In this document: piece by piece, positions 21,894 to 32,947 of the stretch | Layout: each line of letters starts with the position of its first letter | Position numbering within the stretch: position 1 is the stretch's first letter | Origin: Anthoceros angustus | Taxonomy: Eukaryota > Streptophyta > Anthocerotopsida > Anthocerotales > Anthocerotaceae | Direction: 5' to 3' | Length of the DNA: 64,000 nt | NCBI GenBank assembly: GCA_010909165.1 | Contig: VJWM01000119.1 | Location: 620,001 to 684,000, forward strand | Notes under the pieces: generated by a model | Told to the model about the DNA's origin: nothing | What the model saw: only the letters and a program-made list of their open reading frames with translations | Databases searched by the model: none | Position numbers and translations under genes: made by a program

Positions 21894-22779
21894 TTGGTGG
21901 TGATGTTCTTCTCCACTAGCGTCGCTACCGCAATCTTCAGGCCATTACGACTCCACCATCACCTTGAACTTGGCACGGAGACAAAGGCGAGCGACTATGT
22001 TGTACAACAAGACAGAATGATTGTGTACGAGTGGAGGCAACGGATTTTGGTGCAATTGGTGGAAAGGGTACAAGCCTCCTTTTATCGGTGCTTACATTGC
22101 CTATAAGCGTTCAATCTCTTACCTATCCTCCTTCTCTTTACCTATCTATTTCCTTTACCGTCTCCTCCATTGCTAGTCCCAGCCTTCCCCTACATCTCTT
22201 TCGGTTCAATACTGATTCCCAAGCTTCTTTTTGGGATTTTTTTAAACTTAAAAAGCTTGAATTTAAACCTTTTATTAGACTCTCATCTTGGCCTATTCCC
22301 CATTACCCTTCCCCTTGTTCACCTCCCTCCCTATGACCTCATGCGGTGGGACCTCAAGTTAAGATACCTTCTCTCAAGTTAAGATACCTTCGTTTCAACG
22401 TCACTTCTCTATGCGGATGGGCCGCTACAGGCCTTCAGGGCTCTCTTTCCATGGCCGGACCACAGGGAACTTCTCCGGCTCCTCCTTCTCACCCACCCCT
22501 GCCGGTTGATTTCAATTTCACATGAACTTGGCTGCCGTCCAGCTAATGCTGCCTGCTCCTGCTTAAAATTGGAACCCAGTTAATACCGGGGAGCCAGTGT
22601 AGAGGCGCACGACAGGTACAAAGTACCTGGCCACCAGAAGTTGTACCGTCACAGGATCGCGGGAGCTCTTGACTCGCTGCACGGCGCCGTTCAGCCCTGA
22701 AATTCTGACGCAGACAGGCACTGATATTTCTCGGACTCTGTTTGTGCTAAAACTGTGTACAATTGAGAAATTTCGTTCT

Positions 22780-23220
22780 GGGGAACGAGTCCGGTACCAG
22801 GACAGAACGGCTTCCATAAGGGCAGGCAGCTGCAATCACAGATTGTGAAAAGAGGACTGCTGGCTGACATACTGGTGGGCACCTGCCTGGTGAGCATGTA
22901 TGCACACCAGTTCTAACAAGGCAGTAGAGCTTTCTGAACGAGAATCGAGGGTGCAAAACCACAAGTATACGGGCTTCAACCACAGGAGGACAGCAACGAC
23001 AGATAGCAGGCAGGCCTCGAAGACCTGGATGGACAGCACTGGTTTCTGAAGATGTGCAGCAAGGCATTCATGGTTTATGGAAAAATGGATCAGTAGGGCC
23101 CTGATCGTGGCCAACTTTTGCTTCCCGTCTGAAGGCCTTCGAAGCACTGGTGCCTTACAGAAAGGAGCAGGCAGCTGGACCCGCAGATTGTGAGAAGAGG
23201 GCTGCTGGATAACGAAATTT
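22780..23220 (+). pseudogene. PPR gene fragments, plus strand, decayed
   Basis: Translated pieces match the local PPR modules: around 22810-22905, GRQL.SQIVKRGLLADILVGTCLVSMYA; around 23100-23215, a broken module with LIVA, then CFPSEGLR, TGALQKG and a degenerate ...RRL.EEGLLD. Frameshifts and intervening unrelated sequence rule out a working gene. It resembles the DYW:KP group rather than the PGxSWW gene. Confidence 0.6.
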
Positions 23221-23454
23221 AGCTACTTGAATTTGTTCTAGCTACCACGCTTAGCTTTTGGGTTTCTCCTGATGCTGCTAAACCGGGTTATTTTGGAGCG
23301 GCTCCAGAAAAGACAAGTAGGGCTACAAGAAATGCAAGCCACAAAAATACAGTCAATGTGTAGCAAGACCTCTCCCATGGGACATGTACTATAGCTGGAA
23401 TGTGGTTATGGTTGGATTGTAGAGAAGGAGTAGCGAAAGCGTTTTGCCCTTCTT

Positions 23455-23560
23455 TTAAATCTGCTCCCCTTGCAATGCAAGACTTGCGCAAGCCTGAAGG
23501 GCTGCCAAAGGTTAAATAACATGGCCATCTGGCTTCAGACTCGTCCTGCGAATCCGATGA
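23455..23560 (-). pseudogene. Short PPR relic, minus strand
   Basis: The plus strand reads TGCGCAAGCCTGAAGGGCTGCC...CATCTGGCTTCA, close to bases 29605-29665 inside the PGxSWW gene, which encode part of an L motif there. It is about 100 bases with indels. Confidence 0.45.
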
Positions 23561-23898
23561 TACTGATGTACGGAATTGTATGAGGATGTATGAGCAGGAA
23601 TTGTGGAAGGCCGGAGTCTGATCACTTGAACTACTAGGCCTTTGGCCCTCCACCTACTTGGCGCCTTTCTATCTTCTGACTATCAGCTGCGTGCTTGCTG
23701 GAATATATGATAATTTATAACTTTTAATGCTTTATAACGTCTTGTTCCACCAAAAACAAAATATCCAAAACGTCGAAGGTCAAGGCTACATATGCAGTCA
23801 CCCCCACGCCCATAGTGTCATACCATAGCTCGGCACATATATATCGGCATCCGGTTGAAATACGAATCAGTCCACTATCTTTCCTCCGATATATAAAC

Positions 23899-25125
23899 AT
23901 GGCGAAGCCAAGGACATCCCAGATGAATGCAAGTCTATGGAGCACGCTGCCTCGCGACATTGTGGCTTCGATCCAAGCTCGGCTGCCGCCGATGAGCCTG
24001 CTGCGGTCGCTCGCGGTGTGTAGAGATTGGAAAGCCACTGTATCATCGAAATGGTTTTGGCGGGAGCGGCTGGAATCGCTAGGAGGACAGCGTGAACGTA
24101 TGCTTTGCGTGGTGGCCTGGGGGAAATTCGACGTGGCGTGCTGCGTCTACGACCGTGCCTCGGACCGCTGGTACAAGCTCCCACTCCCGCAATGGCTGCA
24201 AGAGATCGGAGGTGGCAGTATCCCCGGTGTACTTTTGTATCTCCCCGCGGTGTCGGCGAGCAGCAACGTGCTGCTGTTTGTCTTGCAGGACCAGGAGCCG
24301 TGGGGCCTGCAAAGTCTCGTGCCGCACATAGGCAACCCGGTGGCGGGCTCTTGGATGAGCCTGCCGGAGCTCCCTGAGCCCCTGGAGGTCACCGATGTGT
24401 TGGGCGTGTACGAGGACGCCGGGACGCACTCCTTCAAGCTGGTGGCGATGACCAAGCTTCAGAAGGGCGAGGAAACGGATCATCAAGTACGAGTCTTCGA
24501 CTCCGCGCTCGGGATCTGGAGTATCATAGCCTCGCCCTTGCCCGGGACGGAGTTGTTGAACTTCTGGGCGGACGATGGCGCGTTTGTGGGCTCCGTGCTC
24601 TACTATGTTGCCCAACGAGGTAAGGGCAATCTGCTGGCCTTCGACCTGGAGCAGGAGAGCTGGAGCCGGTTGCAAGTGGCCAAGCCTCGCTACCTCCGCA
24701 TCTTCTACTGCAACCTTGTCAACCTGCGGGAGCGGCTGCTCTGCGTGGCTTTGTGTTTAAATGTGCGGGTGCGAGGTACATCTGTGCAGATCTGGGAGCT
24801 GGATTTCGTAAGCATGGCGTGGACCCCGGTGGACGCAATGCCCGCTGCCATGTATTTCTCTAACTTCCGCAAGGTATGCTTCCCTGGGGGCAGATTCGAA
24901 TTCCGGATCGACAACCGCATCAAGGTCGTGGCGGGGCAGGGTTCGGAAGTATATATCATGCACCAAAAACTGGACAGGCTCGTGGCTGTCAATTTGCTAC
25001 CGAAGCCTGCTGTTTGGAGGTGGCTTCCAGCCTGCCCCTACAAGCAGTTTGCGGGCAAGAGTCGTTGCCGCAAGAGCCTTTACCGCCTGGATCCTTGGCT
25101 GGGATATTCGCCAGACCAAGGTTAA
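23899..25125 (+). CDS. F-box/kelch-repeat-like protein
   Basis: Probable substrate-recognition subunit of an SCF ubiquitin ligase; the target is unknown. The ATG at 23899 gives 408 residues starting MAKPRTSQ; an in-frame ATG at 23815 would add 28 residues but lies within TATA-like sequence (ATATATATCGG, GATATATAAAC). The F-box is at about residues 12-62: LWSTLPRDIVASIQARLPPMSLLRSLAVCRDWKATV. Kelch-like blades follow, marked by DRWYKLPLPQW, GSWMSLPELPEPL, VFDSALGIWSIIASPLPG, AFDLEQESWSRLQVAK and WELDFVSMAWTPVDAMP. The blades are divergent and lack clear double glycines, as is common in plant F-box/kelch proteins. Intronless, and GC-richer than its surroundings. Confidence 0.85.
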   Translation: MAKPRTSQMNASLWSTLPRDIVASIQARLPPMSLLRSLAVCRDWKATVSSKWFWRERLESLGGQRERMLCVVAWGKFDVACCVYDRASDRWYKLPLPQWLQEIGGGSIPGVLLYLPAVSASSNVLLFVLQDQEPWGLQSLVPHIGNPVAGSWMSLPELPEPLEVTDVLGVYEDAGTHSFKLVAMTKLQKGEETDHQVRVFDSALGIWSIIASPLPGTELLNFWADDGAFVGSVLYYVAQRGKGNLLAFDLEQESWSRLQVAKPRYLRIFYCNLVNLRERLLCVALCLNVRVRGTSVQIWELDFVSMAWTPVDAMPAAMYFSNFRKVCFPGGRFEFRIDNRIKVVAGQGSEVYIMHQKLDRLVAVNLLPKPAVWRWLPACPYKQFAGKSRCRKSLYRLDPWLGYSPDQG

Positions 25126-25419
25126 ATCATAGAAACCGACTACCCGACTCGCGACAAAACACGCGACAGGCACCTGGAGGGTACTGCGTATAGGCTAGCC
25201 AGGCACCCAGGGATTTGAGCAGCACAGATCAGTATCCACACCAATTCTCACATCAGTATCGTAGTGTCCAAGCTTCTGTTCTGCAAGCTTCTGGCCGGAT
25301 GATTGGCACGAAGCTGACTTATTACATCCCACCATGTAACTAGGTTATATATAATCTTCCGGGCATAGAACCTCATCAGATGAAAGATCCACACAAATGA
25401 TCAGGTACATATAACTGTC

Positions 25420-26335
25420 TGCGAATGTCTGCCGGTGATATGGGACGCAAATCTCAATCTCAATCTCAATTTTCCCGTATCTTGGCAAGCATCTATCTAC
25501 TTACTCTACGTCAGCAGTGCTCGACTTTCGTGATGTGTCTGATTTCCAATTGCAAAACCATGCACCAGTCCGTCCATGTCTATCCACCAGCTCAGACCTG
25601 GTCACTTCCAGGTACTGATTCGAATTCTCTCTGCCTGCGTCGCTTGTGCTTGCTCCCAGATTGTACAGTATATGCACATGCTTGACTTGAGCACGTGTAT
25701 ACGCTGCCGCATCTTTTTTGTCTGGCCAGCTTCACTGCTACATAAAAGACCAACGTCCAGCATCAGGAAATACAGGTATTGACTTTACCGAAGCTAGTAC
25801 CTCATCCAGACGGTCTGCACAGCCCTAGAGATCTACCATGCATGTGTAGTGTTCCACCGTGGGGATGAAGCTGTAGACTATGATCATACCTTCAAAGCAC
25901 TGTCTCCCCTTGTTTACTTGTATCCGGCAGTGAGGACATTCCAGGAGAACACCTGTCTCTCCGGAAAGGCCTCAAAAACCTGCTGTGCTTCATATGCTGG
26001 ACCCACAGTTGGCGTACATGTTTATCGAACAGCGGGCTATGACCGCATCACCTTCAAGCCACTGTGCCTCAGTCTGTGCATCTGTTGGGACAAGTCTGTC
26101 AGACAGTCTCTGAGCGTGCTCCAAGCTGCCTGAGGCATGAAGCTCTTAACCTTTCCTTCCCCAAAGCAGGGCTGCCCACACTTGCACATGCTTGCAGGAG
26201 GCAAGCAATTGTCACAGCAATGGGAACAACAATCACCTCGTCTTCCATCATGCTGTAGATACGAAGGGCCTTCTTACCCGTGTCCTATTATGCCAAGTAC
26301 TGTTGCATCCAAATCACCGAATAGCTGAGGGAAGA
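25420..26335 (-). pseudogene. Decayed paralogue of the PGxSWW PPR gene
   Basis: The plus strand at 25425-25650 follows the 3' part of the neighbouring gene at 27210-27430 (CCATGCACCAGTCCGTCCAT, CCAGCTC(A/T)GACCTGGTC, GCGTCGCTTGTGCTTGCTCCCA). Further matches to its E, P2 and S motifs continue to about 26330 (for example GTTCCACCGTGGGG.TGA and CTGCCCACACT.GCACATGCTTGCAGGAGGCAA). Indels and stops break every frame, and several modules are missing. Confidence 0.7.
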
Positions 26336-26523
26336 ATCCTTGACCCCCACCGGTAGCTGCGCCTCGCCCTCCAGAGATTGGCTGCCTCGCACAGAACAGC
26401 CAAAGCCGTCGTGCCTGTTAGTACTACAAGTAGACGCCAACATCAAAGGTTGTAGTCACTCGTTCCTCGCTCTTCCTGGAGCTCGGACTCCACTGGAGCA
26501 ATTCATACTACTAGTTGTCATCA

Positions 26524-26948
26524 ATGGCCAGCCGAGGAGGAAAGAATGTGAGTGTGTGGCGCCATGCCGAGGCGCTGATGTACATGGCGGTGTTCTTGCA
26601 GCTGTTGGGTGCCGGATGCGCGCTTGTGGCTGGCAACACCACAAGCCCCGATCCTCATTGGAACGTGACCCCCGCGGCATCGGCGGCTCGGGAAGGAAGC
26701 TCCTAGACACGGGTGTGCATTGTCAGGGCAGCGCCCAGGACTCCAGCGATGCCGTTTACGCCACCACAGGACTGGCTAACTACTTCGGCGGTGGCAGCGG
26801 CTTCTCTGGCTCCATTTCTTCGTACTGGGGATCTGCTGTGGCCTACGGCTGTGACTATGGCAACGGCCAGTGGACTACTTCCAGTCGGATTTGGGGAGAA
26901 GGAAGTGCCATCTCCAACACCTGCGGTGCCTGGGCGTACGCTGGCTGA
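26524..26948 (+). pseudogene. Small secreted-protein-like frame, broken by a frameshift
   Basis: The ATG at 26524 opens a 61-codon frame (including the TAG at 26704) with a hydrophobic stretch (ALMYMAVFLQLLGAGCALVAG) that looks like a signal peptide. From about 26700 a different frame continues to 26948 with a Gly/Ser/Tyr-rich, cysteine-containing sequence (CQGSAQDSSDAVYATTG, then YGNGQWTTSSRIWGEG). A frameshift or an unseen splice would join the two. The second part has a faint likeness to the start of small cysteine-rich KP4-type secreted proteins known from mosses, too weak to name. Function unknown. Confidence 0.35.
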
Positions 26949-27276
26949 GACGCGCACGAGAGCTGGAAGAGCAGCTACGACCGATGCTCCAGCTTCGAAG
27001 CTGGATTTTCTGTTAATTCTAGACCACTCAACAATCTTGTCTTGGAGTGGAGGCTCATCACACTCCGCCTGGATCTTCACCAACCAAGCTCCGATCCTCT
27101 ACTGGGAATGTCTTCACAATTACATGTTGTACTGCCCAATTGCAGCACAAGAGGTACACAAACCAGCAGGAGTAAGTCCACAAAAAAGAACAGGCACATG
27201 TATATGTCTGGGTATTCCCGCCGGTGATCGGGGACGAAAATATCAGTTTGATCAATTTCAGTGTCTTCTATCTTCT

Positions 27277-30200
27277 CTACTTCAGCAAAGCTCGACTCTC
27301 GGGATGCTTCTGATTCCCAACTACAAAACTATGCACCAGTCCGTCCATATCTGTCCACCAGCTCTGACCTGGTCGCTTCCAGGCACTGATTCCAATTCTC
27401 TTAGCCTGCGTCGCTTGTGCTTGCTCCCACATCTGGGCACCGGTGTATATGCTTGACATGAGCACATAGGCGGCCGCATCTTTCTTGTCCAGCTTCACTG
27501 CTTCGTCAAAAGCCCAGCGTCCCACCTCCACGCTGCCCCACTTTCGACACGCACCCAACAGAGTCTGCCAAATAGCAGCATCTGGAAGTACAGGCATTGA
27601 CTTTACCAAAGATAGTGCCTCATCCAGTCGGCCTGCCCGGCCCAGGAGATCAACCATGCATGTGTAGTGCTCCACCGTGGGGGTGATGCCGTAAAGTGTC
27701 AACATATCTTCAAAGTACTGTCTCCCCTTGCTTACCAACCCCCGATGACTGCATGTTGTCAGTACGCCTAGAAGCGTGATGCCATTTGGCTGTACCCCAT
27801 CCTCTCTCATTTTGAGAAGCAAGTTAAAAACCTCTTCACTATCTCCTTGGCTGCTGTATCCTGCGATCAGGGCATTCCAGGAGACCACGTTTCTCTCCGG
27901 CAAAGCCTCAAACACCTGCTGTGCTTCATCCATGCTCCCACACTTGGCGTACATGTTTATCAAACTCCGGGCTATGAACACATCACCTTCGAGCCCCTGT
28001 CCTTCAATCTGTGCATGTAACTGCCTTCCCAGATGCAAGGCTGCCACATTAGCACATGCCTGCAGGAGGCACGCAAATGTCACAGAATCCGGGACTGCGA
28101 CGTCATCTGCTTGCATAGCACCGTACAGACGAAGGGCTTCTTGGCCATTGCCCTGCCGGGAATATCCTGAGATCATGGCATTCCATGTCACCACACTCCT
28201 TGCACTAAGTCCATCAAACACGGTTTGAGCGTCTTTTAGGCTGCCACACTTCGCATACATGTTCACCAAGCTGTTGGCAACAACTACATGAGCTTGAAGC
28301 TCTCGCCCTCTGATTTGCTCATGAAGCTGTTTCCCCTTCTCCAGAGCTGGGCTGCCCTCACTTGCACACGCCTGTAGGAGGGACACGAAAGTCTCAGCAT
28401 TTGGTGCTGCCATGCCATGTTCTTGCATCACACTGTAGACACGAAGGGCCTCCTGTCCCATGCCCTGCTGGGCGTACGCAGCTATCATGGAATTCCATGT
28501 CACCACATTCTTTTCAGCAAGTTCATCAAACACTCTCTGAGCATCCTCTAAGCTGCCACACTTTGCATACATGCTCACCAAACTACTGCCTACGAAGACA
28601 TCAGCTTGATATCCCAGTTCTCTAATCTGCGAATGAAGCTGCTTCCCCTTCTCCAAAGCTGGGGGCCCCACATGTCCACAGGCTTGCAGTAGGCAGGCAA
28701 ATGTCACAGAATCTGGTGCTGCATTGCTATCCTCTTGCATAGAACTGAACAGATGAAGCGCTTCTTGGCCCTTGCCGTGCTGGGAATACAGAGATATCAT
28801 GGTATTCCATGTTACCACATCTTTGTTACCGAGTCCATTGAAGACTCTTTCAGTGTCATCCAAGCTACCACACTTTGCGTACATGTTTACCAAACAGTTG
28901 GCTATGAGCACATCAGCTTCATGTCCTGCTTCTCTAATTTGTGTATGAAGTAGCTTCCCCTTATCCAATGCCCGGCTACCCAGTATTGCACATGCTTGGA
29001 GGAGGAACACAAAAGTCACAGAGTTGGGCACAGCAATTCCTTCTTCTTGCATAGCGCTGTAGAGGACAAGGGCTTCCTTGCCCATTCCATGCTGGGAATA
29101 TCCTGCAATTAGAGCAGTCCATGTCACCACATCTTTTTGAACAAGTCCGTCAAACAGTCTCTGAGCATCCTCCAAGCTGCCACACTTTGCGTACATGTGT
29201 ACCAAACTGTTTGCTACAAATACATCAGCTTGATGTCCTCGTTCTCTAATTTGCGCATGAAGCTCCTTCCCCTTCTCCAAAGCTGGGCTGCCCACACTCG
29301 CACATGCTTGCAGGAGGCAAACAAATGTCACCGCATTGGGAACAGCAATGCCTTCTTCTTCCATCATGCTGTAGAGACGAAGGGCTTCCTGGTCCATGCC
29401 CCGTTGAGTATACCCTGCAATTAGGGCAGTCCATGTCACCACATCCTTTTGACCAAGTCCGTCAAACACTCTCTGAGCGTCCTCTAAGCTTCCACACTTT
29501 GCATACATGTCCACCAAGCTATTGCAGACAAACAAATGAGGCTGGACCCGACCAGCCAACACATCAGCGTGCACCTGCTTGCCAGTTTCCAAGTCTGATC
29601 CCCTTGCACAAGCCTGAAGGGCTGCCACAAATACATGCCCATCTGGCTTCACACTTGACCTGCGCATCTCATGGTACAGTTGAATGGCCTGCTTGTCTTT
29701 TCCATCCTTCACATGCGCAAATATTATGGAAGACCACATGAAGGCATCTGGTTCGTGAACCATGGTGAACACATCCATCGCGTCCTGCAATCTGCCATTC
29801 CAAGCATACATTCGGAGTATGTGATTGCAAAGAAACGTATCTGACTGATAACCCCTTTTCACTGACAAAGCATGGATGCGGCGACCCAGAACAAGCTCCT
29901 TCTTCACCACACAGCCCTTCAGGACAGTATAGAAAAGACTAATGTCAATAAAACAGTCCATCTGCACCAGAACTCCCAAAGCCTCAACAGCCTCAGCGAG
30001 AAAACCCTCACGACATAGCTTGCTCACGGATTCAGGAGTCACATCCCTGTTGTATCCTGCAGGCCTGCGAGGATCAGGATCGTCCACTAAGCCCCATTTG
30101 GATTTCGATGCAGAATGGCCCCCCTCCACATCAAGGGCAAGGGAAGCAAGCTCCCCACCCACCCAACCTGGCTTGCAGAAAATGTTAAGCAAGAGCACTT

Positions 30201-30447
30201 CCTGGGACTCTGGACATAAGAGCTCCTGGCAACCACCCTCGCTGGAAGATCCGTCTCCAGCCATACATCCTCTTGGACGGGGTGTCTTAGTGCAGGAGCA
30301 TGCACCTTGGTTGTTTCCCGGGCCTTGGTTCCTTACAGCCAGATGACCAAGAGCCCTGCCACTTGTAGCTGTAAACCGATGACGTTGTCGGGTCCACAAA
30401 ACCTGATCCAACAACGAGTCCTGTCTTGCAACACTCCAGACGGCCAT
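27277..30447 (-). CDS. Long PLS-class PPR protein with E domains and PGxSWW motif, no DYW deaminase
   Basis: 1056 residues from the ATG at 30447. After an N-terminal leader, a rudiment of the PDF block survives only as its end (VLLLNIFCKPGWVGGELASL); the WWDNR and PDF parts are gone. Then come about seven P-L-S triplets of about 104 residues, recognised by LVDMYAKCGSLEDAQRVFD.L, VVTWTALIAGYSQ.GMGQEAL and LLQACA..GSPALEKGKQLH.QI. P2-L2-S2, E1 and E2 follow (AAIWQTLLGACRKWGSVE, AAAYVLMSSIY). The PG-box reads KRPGQSWWTDMDG, the signature of the DYW:WW subgroup, yet the protein stops about 25 residues later at HPESRALLK (TAG at 27277-27279). No deaminase sequence follows in any frame down to 27100. 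If expressed it would need a deaminase partner in trans, as known for E-type PPR proteins. Probably organellar. Confidence 0.88.
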   Translation of the reverse strand: MAVWSVARQDSLLDQVLWTRQRHRFTATSGRALGHLAVRNQGPGNNQGACSCTKTPRPRGCMAGDGSSSEGGCQELLCPESQEVLLLNIFCKPGWVGGELASLALDVEGGHSASKSKWGLVDDPDPRRPAGYNRDVTPESVSKLCREGFLAEAVEALGVLVQMDCFIDISLFYTVLKGCVVKKELVLGRRIHALSVKRGYQSDTFLCNHILRMYAWNGRLQDAMDVFTMVHEPDAFMWSSIIFAHVKDGKDKQAIQLYHEMRRSSVKPDGHVFVAALQACARGSDLETGKQVHADVLAGRVQPHLFVCNSLVDMYAKCGSLEDAQRVFDGLGQKDVVTWTALIAGYTQRGMDQEALRLYSMMEEEGIAVPNAVTFVCLLQACASVGSPALEKGKELHAQIRERGHQADVFVANSLVHMYAKCGSLEDAQRLFDGLVQKDVVTWTALIAGYSQHGMGKEALVLYSAMQEEGIAVPNSVTFVFLLQACAILGSRALDKGKLLHTQIREAGHEADVLIANCLVNMYAKCGSLDDTERVFNGLGNKDVVTWNTMISLYSQHGKGQEALHLFSSMQEDSNAAPDSVTFACLLQACGHVGPPALEKGKQLHSQIRELGYQADVFVGSSLVSMYAKCGSLEDAQRVFDELAEKNVVTWNSMIAAYAQQGMGQEALRVYSVMQEHGMAAPNAETFVSLLQACASEGSPALEKGKQLHEQIRGRELQAHVVVANSLVNMYAKCGSLKDAQTVFDGLSARSVVTWNAMISGYSRQGNGQEALRLYGAMQADDVAVPDSVTFACLLQACANVAALHLGRQLHAQIEGQGLEGDVFIARSLINMYAKCGSMDEAQQVFEALPERNVVSWNALIAGYSSQGDSEEVFNLLLKMREDGVQPNGITLLGVLTTCSHRGLVSKGRQYFEDMLTLYGITPTVEHYTCMVDLLGRAGRLDEALSLVKSMPVLPDAAIWQTLLGACRKWGSVEVGRWAFDEAVKLDKKDAAAYVLMSSIYTGAQMWEQAQATQAKRIGISAWKRPGQSWWTDMDGLVHSFVVGNQKHPESRALLK

Positions 30448-30559
30448 GAGTTTCTGGATTTACACACTCCAGAGCTGCAGCTGATATTGCTGGAGCCGCT
30501 GGAGCACCTAAGTGTGCATAGCTCCTGGTCTTTTCAGTTATCCTGTCCTCTGTCTTCTG

Positions 30560-32115
30560 AGTTTTGAACTCGTTTGCCTTGAAGATGGCTCGATGTTTGG
30601 GAAATGCTGTGCCCATGCTTGCACATACCTGCACATGCCTGCCGTAGGCACGCAAATGTTACAGACGGAGTCAGGTCCGGCCACGTCATGTTCTTGCATC
30701 GAGCTGTGGAGAGACAGTGTGCTGGCTCATCCCCTATCATGGCATTCCATGTGACGACATCCTTTTATTACTGAGTCCGCAAACTCCCTGTGAGCGTCTT
30801 CTAGGCTGCCAAACTTCTCTGATTTCTGAATGAAGCTGCTTTCCATTCTCCAGCTTGGGTCCCACCACGAGCACATGCTTCATAAGGCACACAAATTTCA
30901 CAGATTCCAGTACAGCCAACGTGTCTTCTTGCATAACACTGAAGAGATGAAGGGCTTCCTGGCCCATGCCCTTCTGTGAATACCCTGCTATCATGATATT
31001 CCACCTCACGACCTTTTGAGCACAAGTCCCTCAAAACAGTCCCTAAGCATCTTCCAAGCTGCCAGACGTGGCATCCAAGTAAACCAACCTACCTATCTTG
31101 ATGTCCTCAGTCTCTAATTTGAGCATGAATCTGCTTCCCAATTTCCAAAGCTGGGGTGTCCACACTAGCGCATGCCCGAAGGGCCCACACAAATGTCACA
31201 GAATTGGGTGAAGTGATCCCTTCTCCTTGCATACCACCGCAAATACGAATGGCGACCTGGCCCATCCCCTGCTGAGAATACCCCCGATATCACAGCATTC
31301 CACGTGACCACAGTCCAACAACTTGTTTGCGCGTCTTCCAAGCTGCTACACTTTGCATACAAGTTAACCAAAGTGATCCAGAAACACATCAGCCTGATTA
31401 CCTCGTTCCCTAATTTGTGCATGAAGCTGTTCCTCCAGCTCCAAATCTGGGGTGCCCATGCTTGGACATACCTGCAAGAGGCACACAGAAGTCATGGAGT
31501 TGGTTGCATTTGATCCTTTCTTCTCGCACAGCCGTGAATACGTGTCCCTGCTGGAAATGTCCTGCATCGAGCAGGAAAGTCCACATTACCACATTTTTAA
31601 ACCAAGTCATCAAACAGTCTCTGCGCGTCCTCAAGGCTGCCAAATTTTGCATGCATGTACCAAGCTGTTGGCCACAAACACATCGGCTTCTTGTCCACCC
31701 TTTGTAATTTGCGGCACGAAGCTGGGGTGCCCACATTGGTATGAGGCTGGGGGGTTTCGGTTCCGGTTGCTGCGCTCCAGCTCAAATCTGGGTGCCATGC
31801 TTGGACATACCTGCAAGAGGCACACAGAAGTCATGGAGTTGGTTGCATTTGATCCTTTCTTCTCGCACAGCCGTGAATACGTGTCCCTGCTGGAAATGTC
31901 CTGCATCGAGCAGGAAAGTCCACATTACCACATTTTTAAACCAAGTCATCAAACAGTCTCTGCGCATGTCCTCAAGGCTGCCAAATTTTGCATGCATGTG
32001 CTGTTGTACAAACACATCGGCTTCTTGTCCACCCTTTGTAATTTGCGGCACGAAGCTGGGGTGCCCACATTGGTATGAGGCTGGGGGGTTTCGGTTCCGG
32101 TTGCTGCGCTCCAGC
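30560..32115 (-). pseudogene. Decayed PPR paralogue(s) of the PGxSWW type
   Basis: Minus-strand pieces such as WNIMIAGYSQKGMGQEALHLFSVMQED (30940-31005), LENGKQLHSEIRE (about 30825-30865) and repeated QLHAQIRERGNQADVFL (31375-31430) match modules of the gene at 27277-30447. Numerous frameshifts and deletions break the frame. Bases 31437-31779 are repeated at 31780-32115. Confidence 0.75.
31437..32115. repeat. Direct tandem duplication of about 340 bp inside PPR relic
   Basis: 31437-31779 and 31780-32115 are almost identical (shared CATGCTTGGACATACCTGCA through GGTTCCGGTTGCTGCGCTCCAGC) except for small deletions and one short replaced stretch (CATGTACCAAGCTGTTGGCC versus CATGTGCTGTTG). Confidence 0.85.
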
Positions 32116-32650
32116 AAGCTCAAGTTCTTAGTTGTGCCTGTTTCCCTCTTGCTTAGGGATTTTCGATGTAAACTATCTACCTATTCGATAAATAAGAATC
32201 CTAGTAGGGTTAAAGCACATGGATAGTGGGAGATACGCGTGGGAATAGGTGGAATGAGGGAGACGTAGATTGGCTTGCAAACGAGGGAGGTTGAGCGGCC
32301 GGGTGTGAGCACTTCAAAGATTCTAACGGTAAGTGCACATGATTTTTCTGCCGAACACAACGTGATTATTAAGCATCCTGCGCTTGGATCGGTACTTAGA
32401 TGGGACATGTTAGCAATTTCATGTAATCGACATGGAAATACCGCGAGGATGGACCAGCTGCACTGACCGCGCTCCAACCGTACTTCAAGTGCGGATGGCT
32501 GCTCACCATACAGGTCCTCAAAACCTGCGTCTGAAACCTTGACCTCCTCCCCGACCAAATGGATTTGTACCTGCCATCCCATGCTTTTCCACCCTGGCTT
32601 TGATGCCCGTCATCTGCGACGCTGCTGAGAGAGGAATTGTTAAGGTATAG

Positions 32651-32764
32651 TATGTACCCACATACGACAATACAGCAGATATACTGACAAAATCCTTGCC
32701 GGAGTTCAAACACTGCTTCCACAGAGAAGGGCTTGGATTGGTTGATCAGAGCGCCGGACCACAC
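32651..32764 (+). mobile_element. Ty1/Copia retrotransposon remnant: end of RNase H
   Basis: The frame reads YVPTYDNTADILTKSLPEF, then CFHREGLGLV. The D-N-x-A-D-I-x-T-K-x-L-P pattern is the hallmark of the C-terminal end of the Copia polyprotein. Everything upstream is gone. Confidence 0.85.
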
Positions 32765-32947
32765 ACATTTGGTGAGGCGATCTTATCTCGAATATTGCCA
32801 TTGAAGTTGACAGCTATTGTAGACCGCTTGCTTCAATCTTACTTACGATGTATCGGTGAGTTGAGCTTAGTTGAAGACCGTAGTACTTATACAATACTCC
32901 AGCGACAAGTGATTATTAGTTCTTTGATTTAGATAATCCAACTAGTC

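Noticed and set aside
26700-26948. Firm assignment to the KP4-type secreted toxin family
   Set aside because: Only a few positions are reminiscent and the cysteine pattern is not convincing. Left as an unknown small secreted-like frame.
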